From Christiangramia flava JLT2011 (lineage in GTDB: Bacteria > Bacteroidota > Bacteroidia > Flavobacteriales > Flavobacteriaceae): a stretch of DNA of 64,000 nucleotides. Numbering within the stretch: position 1 is the stretch's first letter; each line of letters starts with the position of its first letter. The DNA is taken from contig NZ_CP016359.1 in the NCBI RefSeq assembly GCF_001951155.1, forward strand, positions 2,938,001 through 3,002,000, given 5' to 3'. This document shows, piece after piece, positions 1 through 6,910 of the stretch. The notes under the pieces were generated by a model that was not told where the DNA came from, searched no databases, and saw nothing but the letters and a program-made list of their open reading frames with translations. The translations under genes were made by a program, and so were the position numbers.

Positions 1-2
1 AG

Positions 3-398
3 TTTTCTCTTGCGGGCATGTACCCGCTGTTCTTCAATATGGCGACTCCAGAACAGGCTGAAAGTTCCGCAAAGGTCATTCGTGAAAATTTCCTGAAACC
101 GGGTGGGGTTACTACCACCTTATATCATACAGGGGAACAGTGGGATGCCCCAAACGGCTGGGCTCCGTTGCAATATATCACAGTAAAAGCTCTGGAGAAT
201 TATGATGAAAACGAACTGGCCACAACCATTAGAGATCGTTGGGTAAAACTAAATGAGGATGTGTATTCCAGAACCTACAAAATGACCGAGAAATATAATG
301 TAGAAGACCTGACCAAAGAAAGCGGTGGCGGGGAATATCCAACACAGGATGGTTTTGGCTGGTCTAACGGGGTTTACCAAAAATTGTCTTCAGAATAA
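3..398 (+). CDS. treA: Trehalase (GH37), C-terminal fragment cut by the window edge
   Basis: The last ~131 residues of an alpha,alpha-trehalase, which hydrolyses trehalose to two glucoses. The reading frame is open from base 3 with no start in view (it begins FSLAGMYPLFFNMA), so the 5' end lies left of the window. The GH37 signature QWDAPNGWAPLQ is present around residues 53-64 of the fragment, and the tail GGGEYPTQDGFGWSNGV is the usual trehalase C-terminus. The stop is one base before the start of the next gene, suggesting co-transcription. In this phylum these enzymes are usually exported, but the signal peptide cannot be seen here. Family assignment is firm; the symbol is by family. Confidence 0.93.
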   Translation, partial: FSLAGMYPLFFNMATPEQAESSAKVIRENFLKPGGVTTTLYHTGEQWDAPNGWAPLQYITVKALENYDENELATTIRDRWVKLNEDVYSRTYKMTEKYNVEDLTKESGGGEYPTQDGFGWSNGVYQKLSSE

Positions 399-399
399 T

Positions 400-756
400 A
401 TGGAAGAGATACAAACTTATATAGAATACACTGCCAGGTTCATTGAAGTGGCCGGGATCACGGCCATAATTATCGAGATTGCCCTGGCGATCATCAAATA
501 CACATTTGGGATCCAGAAGCAACGGGAACGATCTTACAAAACGCTTCGGCAGGAACTGGGAAAAGCAATCCTTCTCGGGCTGGAGATCCTGGTGGCCGGG
601 GATATTATTGCCACGGTAGTGACGGAACCCACGATGCAACGCGTATTGGTTTTAGGGGTGATCGTTCTTATCAGGACGTTTTTGAGTATTTCCATCCAGC
701 TGGAGATCGAAGGGCGTTTTCCCTGGCAGCGGCCCACTGGAACAGCTAGCGAATAA
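400..756 (+). CDS. DUF1622 family membrane protein
   Basis: A 118-residue protein with three hydrophobic segments at about residues 17-36, 55-74 and 81-100, separated by a basic loop (residues 37-50). The pattern and length fit the DUF1622 family of small inner-membrane proteins of unknown function. I chose the ATG at 400 because an upstream in-frame start at 325 would bury the first 25 codons in the trehalase gene, while 400 follows the trehalase stop by one base. The gene converges with hutG and the two coding regions overlap by 11 bp. A link to trehalase is only suggested by adjacency. Confidence 0.8.
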   Translation: MEEIQTYIEYTARFIEVAGITAIIIEIALAIIKYTFGIQKQRERSYKTLRQELGKAILLGLEILVAGDIIATVVTEPTMQRVLVLGVIVLIRTFLSISIQLEIEGRFPWQRPTGTASE

Positions 757-1729
757 AATCACTGATAAAATAGGCCAGGGCTTTGCCGGTTTGCGCATCA
801 TTTTCAGTGGGTGAGGCCTCGCAAATATGGAAATAGCGACAATTTTCTTTTTTTCCAGCCAGACTGATAAATCTCCGGACGGCATTCACACTGAAACCTG
901 AAGGCGAAACCGCGCTACTTGGAAAACCGGTAATTGCATCGCAGTCAAGTTCCACCCCAAAATCAGCTTGGGCAATTTTCTCCAGTTCTTCGGAAAATCT
1001 TTCTGAAACATCTTCGGAAAAAAGCTCTTCGGCCAGCGAGTAAGTAAGCGTTTCTGACTGTTCCATTTCCTGAAAAATATATTCCGGCGTGTAATTCTTC
1101 TGAAGCCCGAAAACATGGTAATTTTTCAAAAATTCACCCTTTATCGCATAGCTGAAGCCGTTGCCGCTGTGACGATGTTCCAGTTGCCGTAGATCGGTAT
1201 GCGCATCAATATTGATCACATTCACGGGGTTTTTCAAAGCTTTCGCGCTACCCTTAATATTTCCGAAGGCATTATTGTGTCCGCCTCCCAGAATGATCGG
1301 GATCTTCCCCGCAGCCACGATCTTTTCTACGATTGCAGAAACCTGCTCATCGATTTCTTTAACCAGATCTCCCAGTTTCACGTGATAGTTGGGATCCTCT
1401 TCGCCAAGATTGGAGGCTTTTTCCATCCATTCGTCGCAGTTCAGTTCCCCAAGAAGGAGGAGGCTTTCCGGTTTGTTGAAGCGGTTTTGCTGAATATTCA
1501 CCAGGCTTTTCAACGCGGCCATCCAGGCACCGGAAGTACCGGCTTTTCCGTGGTTGGCACGCACGCCAATATCTTCCGGAATTCCAAAAAGCACATATTT
1601 CGCTTTTTGATCTTTCAGCGTATCCAATTCGGAAACAAATTGGAGTTTTTCTCCAAATTTAGTCTCGCCTTTTCGGGTGGAGATCAGCTTTTCAATATTT
1701 TTGAAACTATAAACTTTTAGCGCTCTCAT
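746..1729 (-). CDS. hutG: Formimidoylglutamase (arginase/agmatinase superfamily)
   Basis: Hydrolyses N-formimidoyl-L-glutamate to L-glutamate and formamide, the last step of one histidine-degradation route. A 327-residue ureohydrolase with the manganese-site motifs GGGHNN (about residue 150), DAHTD (about 175-179) and ELDCDAI (about 260-266). Start: an ATG at 1747 is possible, but MRALKVYSF at 1729 better matches the usual N-terminus and reduces the overlap with the upstream gene from 41 to 23 bp. The hutI neighbour, read first in the same direction, supports formimidoylglutamase over arginase. The hutH and hutU partners are not in the window. Confidence 0.88.
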   Translation of the reverse strand: MRALKVYSFKNIEKLISTRKGETKFGEKLQFVSELDTLKDQKAKYVLFGIPEDIGVRANHGKAGTSGAWMAALKSLVNIQQNRFNKPESLLLLGELNCDEWMEKASNLGEEDPNYHVKLGDLVKEIDEQVSAIVEKIVAAGKIPIILGGGHNNAFGNIKGSAKALKNPVNVINIDAHTDLRQLEHRHSGNGFSYAIKGEFLKNYHVFGLQKNYTPEYIFQEMEQSETLTYSLAEELFSEDVSERFSEELEKIAQADFGVELDCDAITGFPSSAVSPSGFSVNAVRRFISLAGKKENCRYFHICEASPTENDAQTGKALAYFISDFIR

Positions 1730-2966
1730 GCTGCAAGATTTTACCATTAAGGTATACCGAATCTATGGAATTCGTCCCAAATGCGTACGGAAGAAAAGTG
1801 TAGCTGGGAATCTCCTTGGTTACAATGAAATTTGCCTTTTTTCCCCTGGTGATACTTCCAACTTCTTCTGAAAGTTCCATGGCGTAAGCCCCGTTGATGG
1901 TTGCAGCGTTGATAGCTTCTTCCGGCGTCATTTTCATCTTGATGCAGGCCAGGGAAATCACCAGGTTCATATTTCCACTGGGAGTACTTCCGGGATTAAA
2001 ATCGGTTGCAAGAGCCAGAGGCAAACCTGCATCGATCAGGTCCCTTGCCGGGGTGTACGGTATGCTGAGAAACAGGGAGCAGGAGGGAAGCGCCACCGGG
2101 ATGGTTTGAGAATTTTTGAGGATTTCCAGGTCCTCACTGGTCATCACTTCCAGGTGGTCTACACTTAGTGCTCCATGATCTACGGCTGCCTTGATCCCGC
2201 CAATGGAATGGAACTGGTTGACGTGAATTTTAGGTTTTAGGCCTAGCTTTTTGGCCTCGGTTAAAAGCCTGTTGGTGTCTTCCACGCTGAAATACCCTTT
2301 TTCGCAGAAAATATCTATGTATTCTGCCAGCTCCTGCCGCGCCACTTCCGGTAGAATTTCTTCTATTACCAGGTCCATATAGATCTTAGGTTCGCTCTTG
2401 AATTCACTGGGGATTGCATGTGCGCCCAAAAAGGTGGCTTTAACGGGTAACTGGTAATTTTCTTTCAGCTTCCTGATGACGCGCAACATCTTCAGCTCGG
2501 CATCTTCCGTTAAACCATATCCAGATTTGATCTCTACGGCGCCTGTTCCCAGCCCGATCACTTCCTCCAGGCGTCTTGCTGACTGTTCGTACAGCTCATT
2601 TTCCGAAGTTTTTTGAAGGGTTTCCGCGCTATTCAGAATTCCGCCGCCGCGATTGGCAATTTCTTCATAAGTAAGGCCTTTAATGCGGTCTGCAAATTCC
2701 TGTTCGCGGTTCCCGGCGTAGACAATATGGGTGTGGGAATCGCACCAACTGGGCAGCAGCATTTTTCCGTTGAGGTCTACAGCTTCGTCAAAATCGCCGG
2801 TGTAGGCATCGTTCATGGAACCAAAATCAGCAATGCGGTCGTCCTCCACCAGCATCCAGGCGTTGGAAATGCTTGGCAGTTCTTTCATTTCTGCTCCGGA
2901 AACTTTTAAAACTCCGGAATCCCGAACCTGCAGCAGTTGTTTGATATTTTTAAAAAGCGTTTTCAT
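1707..2966 (-). CDS. hutI: Imidazolonepropionase
   Basis: Cytoplasmic amidohydrolase that opens 4-imidazolone-5-propanoate to N-formimidoyl-L-glutamate in histidine catabolism. 419 residues, the usual length. The metal-binding DSHTH is at residues 76-80, followed by the HutI-typical YAGNREQEFADR stretch, then VNQFHSIGG and SVDHLE for further ligands and the ATDFNPGS block near residue 320. The next gene, hutG, begins inside its 3' end, so translation of the two is probably coupled. It is the first gene of the pair; the 58 bp upstream to the PH-domain gene hold no obvious terminator. Confidence 0.95.
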   Translation of the reverse strand: MKTLFKNIKQLLQVRDSGVLKVSGAEMKELPSISNAWMLVEDDRIADFGSMNDAYTGDFDEAVDLNGKMLLPSWCDSHTHIVYAGNREQEFADRIKGLTYEEIANRGGGILNSAETLQKTSENELYEQSARRLEEVIGLGTGAVEIKSGYGLTEDAELKMLRVIRKLKENYQLPVKATFLGAHAIPSEFKSEPKIYMDLVIEEILPEVARQELAEYIDIFCEKGYFSVEDTNRLLTEAKKLGLKPKIHVNQFHSIGGIKAAVDHGALSVDHLEVMTSEDLEILKNSQTIPVALPSCSLFLSIPYTPARDLIDAGLPLALATDFNPGSTPSGNMNLVISLACIKMKMTPEEAINAATINGAYAMELSEEVGSITRGKKANFIVTKEIPSYTFLPYAFGTNSIDSVYLNGKILQHESAKSL

Positions 2967-3024
2967 GGGTCGTTTTTTGATCGTTTGGCGAAGATAAAAA
3001 CCTCCTGAAGATTTACCAGCGAAT

Positions 3025-3402
3025 TTACAGGATGAAAGTGGCCAGGATCTTCTGCACCTCGTAAATGTTCACCTTTTTGTTGAAACGCTTGGCAATACTT
3101 GGATGCTGCTCTCCGGAAACCCATATTTTCAGTTCGGCATCCAGGTCAAAATGCCCGGCAGTTTCAATACTGAAGCGGGAAATGCTCTTGTAGGAAACCG
3201 AAAAGTACTCCCGTTTGGAACCGGTTAGGCCCTGTACATCTACCAGGATCAGCCGTTTGTTGGTGAAAATAAAAGTGTCTCGTATCAGCTTAAAACCCGC
3301 TTCGATCTGTTCGGCCGGGATCAATAAGTTACCAAAATCCTTTTCCAGCTGCTGTTTTTCAATCGCACCGGCATTTCCCATCAGGGAAGAAAATAAACTC
3401 AT
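3025..3402 (-). CDS. Bacterial PH-domain protein (bPH_1 type)
   Basis: A 125-residue soluble protein without signal peptide or membrane segment. The core from about residue 35 (GFKLIRDTFIFTNKRLILVD...KREYFSVSYKSI spread over residues 36-72) has the alternating strands and the FTNKRLI signature of the bacterial PH-like family PF08000. Members are common single-domain cytoplasmic proteins with no settled role. It stands alone, divergent from the trans-sulfuration gene across a 165-bp intergenic region that holds a palindrome. The family call is good; no function can be given. Confidence 0.75.
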   Translation of the reverse strand: MSLFSSLMGNAGAIEKQQLEKDFGNLLIPAEQIEAGFKLIRDTFIFTNKRLILVDVQGLTGSKREYFSVSYKSISRFSIETAGHFDLDAELKIWVSGEQHPSIAKRFNKKVNIYEVQKILATFIL

Positions 3403-3449
3403 ATTCCTAAAATTTATGTATTAAAGTTATTGAAATATGTATCCAAAAT

Positions 3450-3462
3450 GCGGAATTTCCGC
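3450..3462. promoter_or_regulatory. Palindrome in a divergent intergenic region
   Basis: GCGGAATTTCCGC is a perfect 13-bp inverted repeat around a central T. It lies 48 bp from the PH-domain gene start and 105 bp from the trans-sulfuration gene start. Its position and symmetry fit an operator for a dimeric regulator, but no regulator is known and the site occurs once here. Chance cannot be excluded. Confidence 0.3.
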
Positions 3463-3567
3463 AAAGCTTTAGATTTAATTAACGATTCTAAAATGCCTCG
3501 TTTAACGGCTATTTCGGGTTTATCTTTCAAAGAAAACTTAGTACCTTAGAGCCTCTAAAATACAGCT

Positions 3568-4716
3568 ATGACAAAAGTTCGCGGAATCAATACCATTTGC
3601 ACTCACACCGGTGAGCTTGAAGACAAGCAGTTCAAAGGAGCTGTTTCGCCGCTTTATATGGCCACCTCGTACGCTTTTGAAGAAGTGGAAGTGAAAAGGT
3701 ATCCTCGTTATTTCAATACGCCGAACCAGGTCGCCCTGGCTCAGAAGATCGCTGCCCTGGAAAAGACCGAAAATGCCCTTATTTTTGGTAGTGGAATGGC
3801 CGCTGTTAGTACCAGCCTGCTGGCATTTCTGCAAAAAGGGGATCACGTGGTATTTCAGGATGCTCTTTATGGAGGAACCAGTAACTTGGTAAACGAAGAA
3901 TTTGGCAAATATGGTATAGAATATACTTTTGCTGAAAATGCTTCAGCTGAAGCCCTGGAAAAGGAAATTCGGGAAAATACCAAACTGATCTATATCGAGA
4001 CGCCTTCCAATCCGTTACTGATGATTACTGATCTTCAGAAGGTGGCGGCACTTGCAAAAAAGCATGATCTTATTACGATGATTGATAACACGTTTGCCTC
4101 GCCGGTCAATCAGAACCCGGTAGATTTCGGAATTGATATCATTATCCATTCAGCTACCAAATATATGGGCGGGCACAGTGATATTCTTGCCGGAGCAGTG
4201 GCTGGCAGCAAAGAACATATTGACCGGATCTTTCAACTGGCCAAAAATTTTGGCGGCAGCCTGAGCGATTATACGGTTTGGTTGTTGGAGCGCAGTTTGA
4301 AAACCATGGGTATTCGTGTAAAGGCTCAGAATGAAAATGCACAAAAACTGGCAGAATTCCTGAATTCTCTAGAGGAGGTGCAGGCAGTATATTATCCCGG
4401 GCTCGCATCGCACCCGGGACACGAGATCGCTAAATCACAAATGAAAGGTTTTGGAGGGATGTTGTCTTTTGAGTTGCACGAGGAATTGGATGTACAGGCA
4501 TTTATGAAAGCGCTGGAACTGATCAAACCTTCGATGAGCCTGGCAGGGGTGGAGAGCACCATTTTACTGCCCAGTAAGACGTCCCACGGTTTGCTATCTC
4601 CGGAAGAGCGGGAAAAACAGGGAATTAAAGATAATCTTCTTCGTTTTTCAGTAGGAATTGAAGAAGCAGAAGACCTGCAGCAGGATATTCTGCAGGCATT
4701 GAAAAAAATCAAATAA
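3568..4716 (+). CDS. Trans-sulfuration family PLP enzyme (Cys/Met metabolism)
   Basis: A 382-residue member of the Cys/Met-metabolism PLP family (cystathionine gamma-synthase/lyase, methionine gamma-lyase, O-acetylhomoserine sulfhydrylase). The PLP lysine is K198 in HSATKYMGGHSD; D173 (MIDNTF) and Y101 (DALYGGT) are the expected cofactor contacts, and the SLAGVES and LRFSVGIE blocks close the fold. Which reaction it catalyses cannot be decided from motifs. It sits 4 bp upstream of bshB1 in an apparent operon, which would fit a role in supplying cysteine for bacillithiol. Start: ATG at 3568, the only good one. Confidence 0.88.
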   Translation: MTKVRGINTICTHTGELEDKQFKGAVSPLYMATSYAFEEVEVKRYPRYFNTPNQVALAQKIAALEKTENALIFGSGMAAVSTSLLAFLQKGDHVVFQDALYGGTSNLVNEEFGKYGIEYTFAENASAEALEKEIRENTKLIYIETPSNPLLMITDLQKVAALAKKHDLITMIDNTFASPVNQNPVDFGIDIIIHSATKYMGGHSDILAGAVAGSKEHIDRIFQLAKNFGGSLSDYTVWLLERSLKTMGIRVKAQNENAQKLAEFLNSLEEVQAVYYPGLASHPGHEIAKSQMKGFGGMLSFELHEELDVQAFMKALELIKPSMSLAGVESTILLPSKTSHGLLSPEEREKQGIKDNLLRFSVGIEEAEDLQQDILQALKKIK

Positions 4717-4720
4717 GCAT

Positions 4721-5437
4721 ATGAAATTAGATATACTGGCGGTTGGGGCGCATCCAGATGATGTGGAACTGAGTTGTGCCGGCACCATCGCCAAAGAAGT
4801 AGACCGCGGGAAGAAAGTAGGTATCCTCGATCTTACAAGAGGAGAGCTGGGAACCAGAGGTACGGCGGAGATACGGGATCGCGAAGCAAGGGATGCTGCC
4901 CAGGTTCTGGGAGTTCGCATGAGGCACAACCTGGAATTCAGCGACGCGTTCTTCGAAAATAACACCAGCCATAAACTGGAAGTGATCAAGATCATTAGGA
5001 AATATAAACCCGAAATAGTTTTGTGCAACGCCATCGATGACCGGCATATCGATCATGGAAAGGCTGCGAAACTGGTAAGTGACGCCTGCTTTTTAAGCGG
5101 ACTTCGGAAGATCGAAACCATCATGGACGGCAACAAACAACCGGCCTGGAGACCGAAACATGTCTTTCATTATATCCAATGGAAAAACTTGGAACCCGAT
5201 TTTGTAGTGGATATTTCAGGATATATCGACAAAAAAGTAGAAGCGGTAAAAGCATACCGATCCCAGTTTTTTGACGAAAATAGCAAGGAGCCCGAAACAC
5301 CAATTTCGAGCTCTAACTTCCTGGATAGCATTAGTTACCGGGCCAGAGACCTTGGCAGGCTTATCAATACCGAGTATGCCGAAGGCTTTACAGCAGAAAG
5401 GCATGTGGCAGTAGATTCAGTATTTGATCTTATTTAA
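4721..5437 (+). CDS. bshB1: Bacillithiol biosynthesis deacetylase BshB1
   Basis: Zinc-dependent LmbE-type deacetylase that removes the acetyl group from GlcNAc-malate, the second step of bacillithiol synthesis. 238 residues, the family's usual size. The zinc motif AHPDD is at residues 10-14 with the third ligand in RHIDHGK (H109/H112). LTRGELGTRGT and LEFSDAFFEN are typical of the BshB1 subgroup rather than of other LmbE proteins. The start is 4 bp after the trans-sulfuration gene, so the two are probably one transcript. bshA and bshC are not in the window. Confidence 0.93.
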   Translation: MKLDILAVGAHPDDVELSCAGTIAKEVDRGKKVGILDLTRGELGTRGTAEIRDREARDAAQVLGVRMRHNLEFSDAFFENNTSHKLEVIKIIRKYKPEIVLCNAIDDRHIDHGKAAKLVSDACFLSGLRKIETIMDGNKQPAWRPKHVFHYIQWKNLEPDFVVDISGYIDKKVEAVKAYRSQFFDENSKEPETPISSSNFLDSISYRARDLGRLINTEYAEGFTAERHVAVDSVFDLI

Positions 5438-5450
5438 TTGACTTTTTTTC

Positions 5451-5481
5451 TTTGCGGAATTGCACAAATAACTTACATTTG
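5451..5481 (+). promoter_or_regulatory. Promoter of tRNA-His
   Basis: TTTG at 5451-5454 and TACATTTG at 5474-5481, separated by 19 bp. This matches the Bacteroidota sigma-A pattern (-33 TTTG, -7 TAnnTTTG). Transcription would begin about 10 bp before the tRNA. Confidence 0.75.
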
Positions 5482-5497
5482 CAACCGCAATTCAAAT

Positions 5498-5573
5498 GGT
5501 GGTTGTAGCTCAGCTGGTTAGAGCGCTGGATTGTGGTTCCAGAGGTCGTGGGTTCGAACCCCATCATCCACCC
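5498..5573 (+). tRNA. tRNA-His (GTG)
   Basis: A full cloverleaf. The anticodon arm CTGGA-TTGTGGT-TCCAG gives GTG. The T arm has TTCGAAC, and the D arm GCTC...GAGC. The extra 5' G at position -1 (5498), opposite C73, is the tRNA-His identity element. CCA is not encoded. The acceptor stem carries a T-T mismatch at pair 5:68. A strong promoter lies just upstream and a hairpin terminator just downstream, so it is a single-gene unit. Confidence 0.96.
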
Positions 5574-5576
5574 TTC

Positions 5577-5605
5577 AAAAAGCTTCCTATTTTAGGAAGC
5601 TTTTT
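5577..5605 (+). terminator. Rho-independent terminator after tRNA-His
   Basis: Thirteen-bp perfect stem (AAAAAAGCTTCCTA against TAGGAAGCTTTTTT) with a TTT loop and a T run, four bases after the tRNA end. Confidence 0.88.
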
Positions 5606-5660
5606 TCATTTTCCACGCAACCATATCAGAATTTCTACATCTTACTGAAAATATCCTTTA

Positions 5661-6050
5661 ATGACACGATTCATCCTTATTTTCAGTTTAGTAATCCTCA
5701 GTAGTTGCAGCAAAGAATCAGAACATTTTGAGATGGTAGATCTGTCTGTTCAAACCTTAACGGGAGAATGGCAATTAACCAGAAAATACGTTAGCCCGGG
5801 AGGAGAAGCAATCTGGGAAAATGTGAAGAATGGGCCGGTCTATAAATTTTCAGCAGATAACACTTTTCAGTATTCCGAAGAACATTGCCTATCAGGAACC
5901 TATTCTCTTAATGATGATACTTTGAACTTGATCTGTTCCGATTCGGATGACATAAGATCTTATCATATCAGTGAAATCACCACAGGCAGTTTAGAAATAA
6001 GTTTTACAGGTTGTATCGAATCCTGTATCTATTATTATGAAAAACGCTGA
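5661..6050 (+). CDS. Small lipoprotein, lipocalin-like
   Basis: A 129-residue predicted lipoprotein. A short hydrophobic signal ends in the lipobox LSSC (Cys about 16), followed by a charged stretch (SKESEHFE). The mature part begins LTGEWQLTRKYV and continues with alternating strands such as VYKFSADNTFQYS and CLSGTYSLNDDTLNLIC, the pattern of small lipocalin-like (DUF4923/lipocalin_4-type) proteins in this phylum. Five further cysteines could form disulfides. It lies alone between tRNA-His and mazG; no function is known. The lipoprotein call is firm, the fold tentative. Confidence 0.75.
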   Translation: MTRFILIFSLVILSSCSKESEHFEMVDLSVQTLTGEWQLTRKYVSPGGEAIWENVKNGPVYKFSADNTFQYSEEHCLSGTYSLNDDTLNLICSDSDDIRSYHISEITTGSLEISFTGCIESCIYYYEKR

Positions 6051-6074
6051 AATATAAGCTCTTTATCCCTGCAT

Positions 6075-6102
6075 AAAATGGTATTTTTGAAAAAACCATT
6101 TT
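6075..6102 (+). promoter_or_regulatory. Hairpin abutting the mazG start codon
   Basis: AAAATGGT (6075-6082) pairs with ACCATTTT (6095-6102), with an inner T5/A5 helix, ending one base before the mazG ATG. It may be the terminator of the preceding lipoprotein gene (it is followed by a T run) or a leader structure of mazG. A TATTTTTG -7-like box (6082-6089) lies inside it. Confidence 0.45.
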
Positions 6103-6103
6103 T

Positions 6104-6877
6104 ATGAATTCCAGAGAGGAAAAACTAAAAGCCTTTGACAGGCTGTTAACCATCATGGATGAACTGCGAGAGCAATGCCCCTGGGACCGCAAGCAAACCA
6201 TGGAATCTTTAAGACATCTCACCATTGAAGAGACCTATGAACTGGGTGATGCCATTCTGGATGGGGATATGGATGAAATCCGGAAAGAACTGGGCGATGT
6301 CTTGCTACACCTCGTTTTCTATTCTAAGATTGGCAGCGAAACCAACGATTTTGATATTGCTGATGTTGCTAACGGAATTTGTGATAAGCTTATAGACAGG
6401 CATCCGCATATTTATGGAGATGTGGAAGTTCAAAACGAGGAAGATGTCAAGCGAAACTGGGAAAACCTGAAGTTAAAGGAAGGTAAGAAAAGTGTTTTGG
6501 AAGGTGTTCCAAGATCCCTGCCCGCCCTGGTTAAGGCTAACAGGATACAGGATAAAGTTGCCGGTGTAGGTTTTGACTGGGAAGAACCCCAACAGGTTTT
6601 CGAAAAACTGAAAGAGGAACTCGAGGAACTACAGCATGAAGTTTCAGCAGATGATAAGGATGCTATGGAATCTGAATTTGGCGATGTGCTTTTTTCGATG
6701 ATCAATTATGCAAGATTCCTGAAAATCAATCCTGAAAATGCTTTGGAACGAACTAATAAGAAATTCATCAAACGCTTTCAGTATCTGGAAAGGAAAGCTT
6801 CGGAAAACGGAACCAGCCTGAAAGATATGAGCCTGGCTGAGATGGACGTTTATTGGAACGAAGCCAAGAAATTATAA
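6104..6877 (+). CDS. mazG: Nucleoside triphosphate pyrophosphohydrolase MazG
   Basis: House-cleaning enzyme that converts (d)NTPs to the monophosphate and pyrophosphate. 257 residues with two MazG domains, as in the E. coli protein. The magnesium motif of the first domain is EETYE at residues 42-46 with ELGD at 62-65; the second domain shows EELEELQHE near 168-176 and EFGDVLFSMINYARFLKI near 190-207. The linker GVPRSLPALVKANRIQDKV is a MazG hallmark. ATG at 6104 is the only start that keeps the conserved LLTIMDELREQCPWD near the N-terminus. It converges with the DUF349 gene on a shared terminator. Confidence 0.95.
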   Translation: MNSREEKLKAFDRLLTIMDELREQCPWDRKQTMESLRHLTIEETYELGDAILDGDMDEIRKELGDVLLHLVFYSKIGSETNDFDIADVANGICDKLIDRHPHIYGDVEVQNEEDVKRNWENLKLKEGKKSVLEGVPRSLPALVKANRIQDKVAGVGFDWEEPQQVFEKLKEELEELQHEVSADDKDAMESEFGDVLFSMINYARFLKINPENALERTNKKFIKRFQYLERKASENGTSLKDMSLAEMDVYWNEAKKL

Positions 6878-6910
6878 AAAAACGCCGAAAAAATTTTCCG
6901 GCGTTTTTTT
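6876..6910. terminator. Bidirectional terminator between mazG and the DUF349 gene
   Basis: AACGCCG (6881-6887) pairs with CGGCGTT (6899-6905), flanked by A and T runs on both sides, so it can serve both strands. The stop codon of the DUF349 gene (6909-6911) falls at the end of the T run. Confidence 0.85.
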
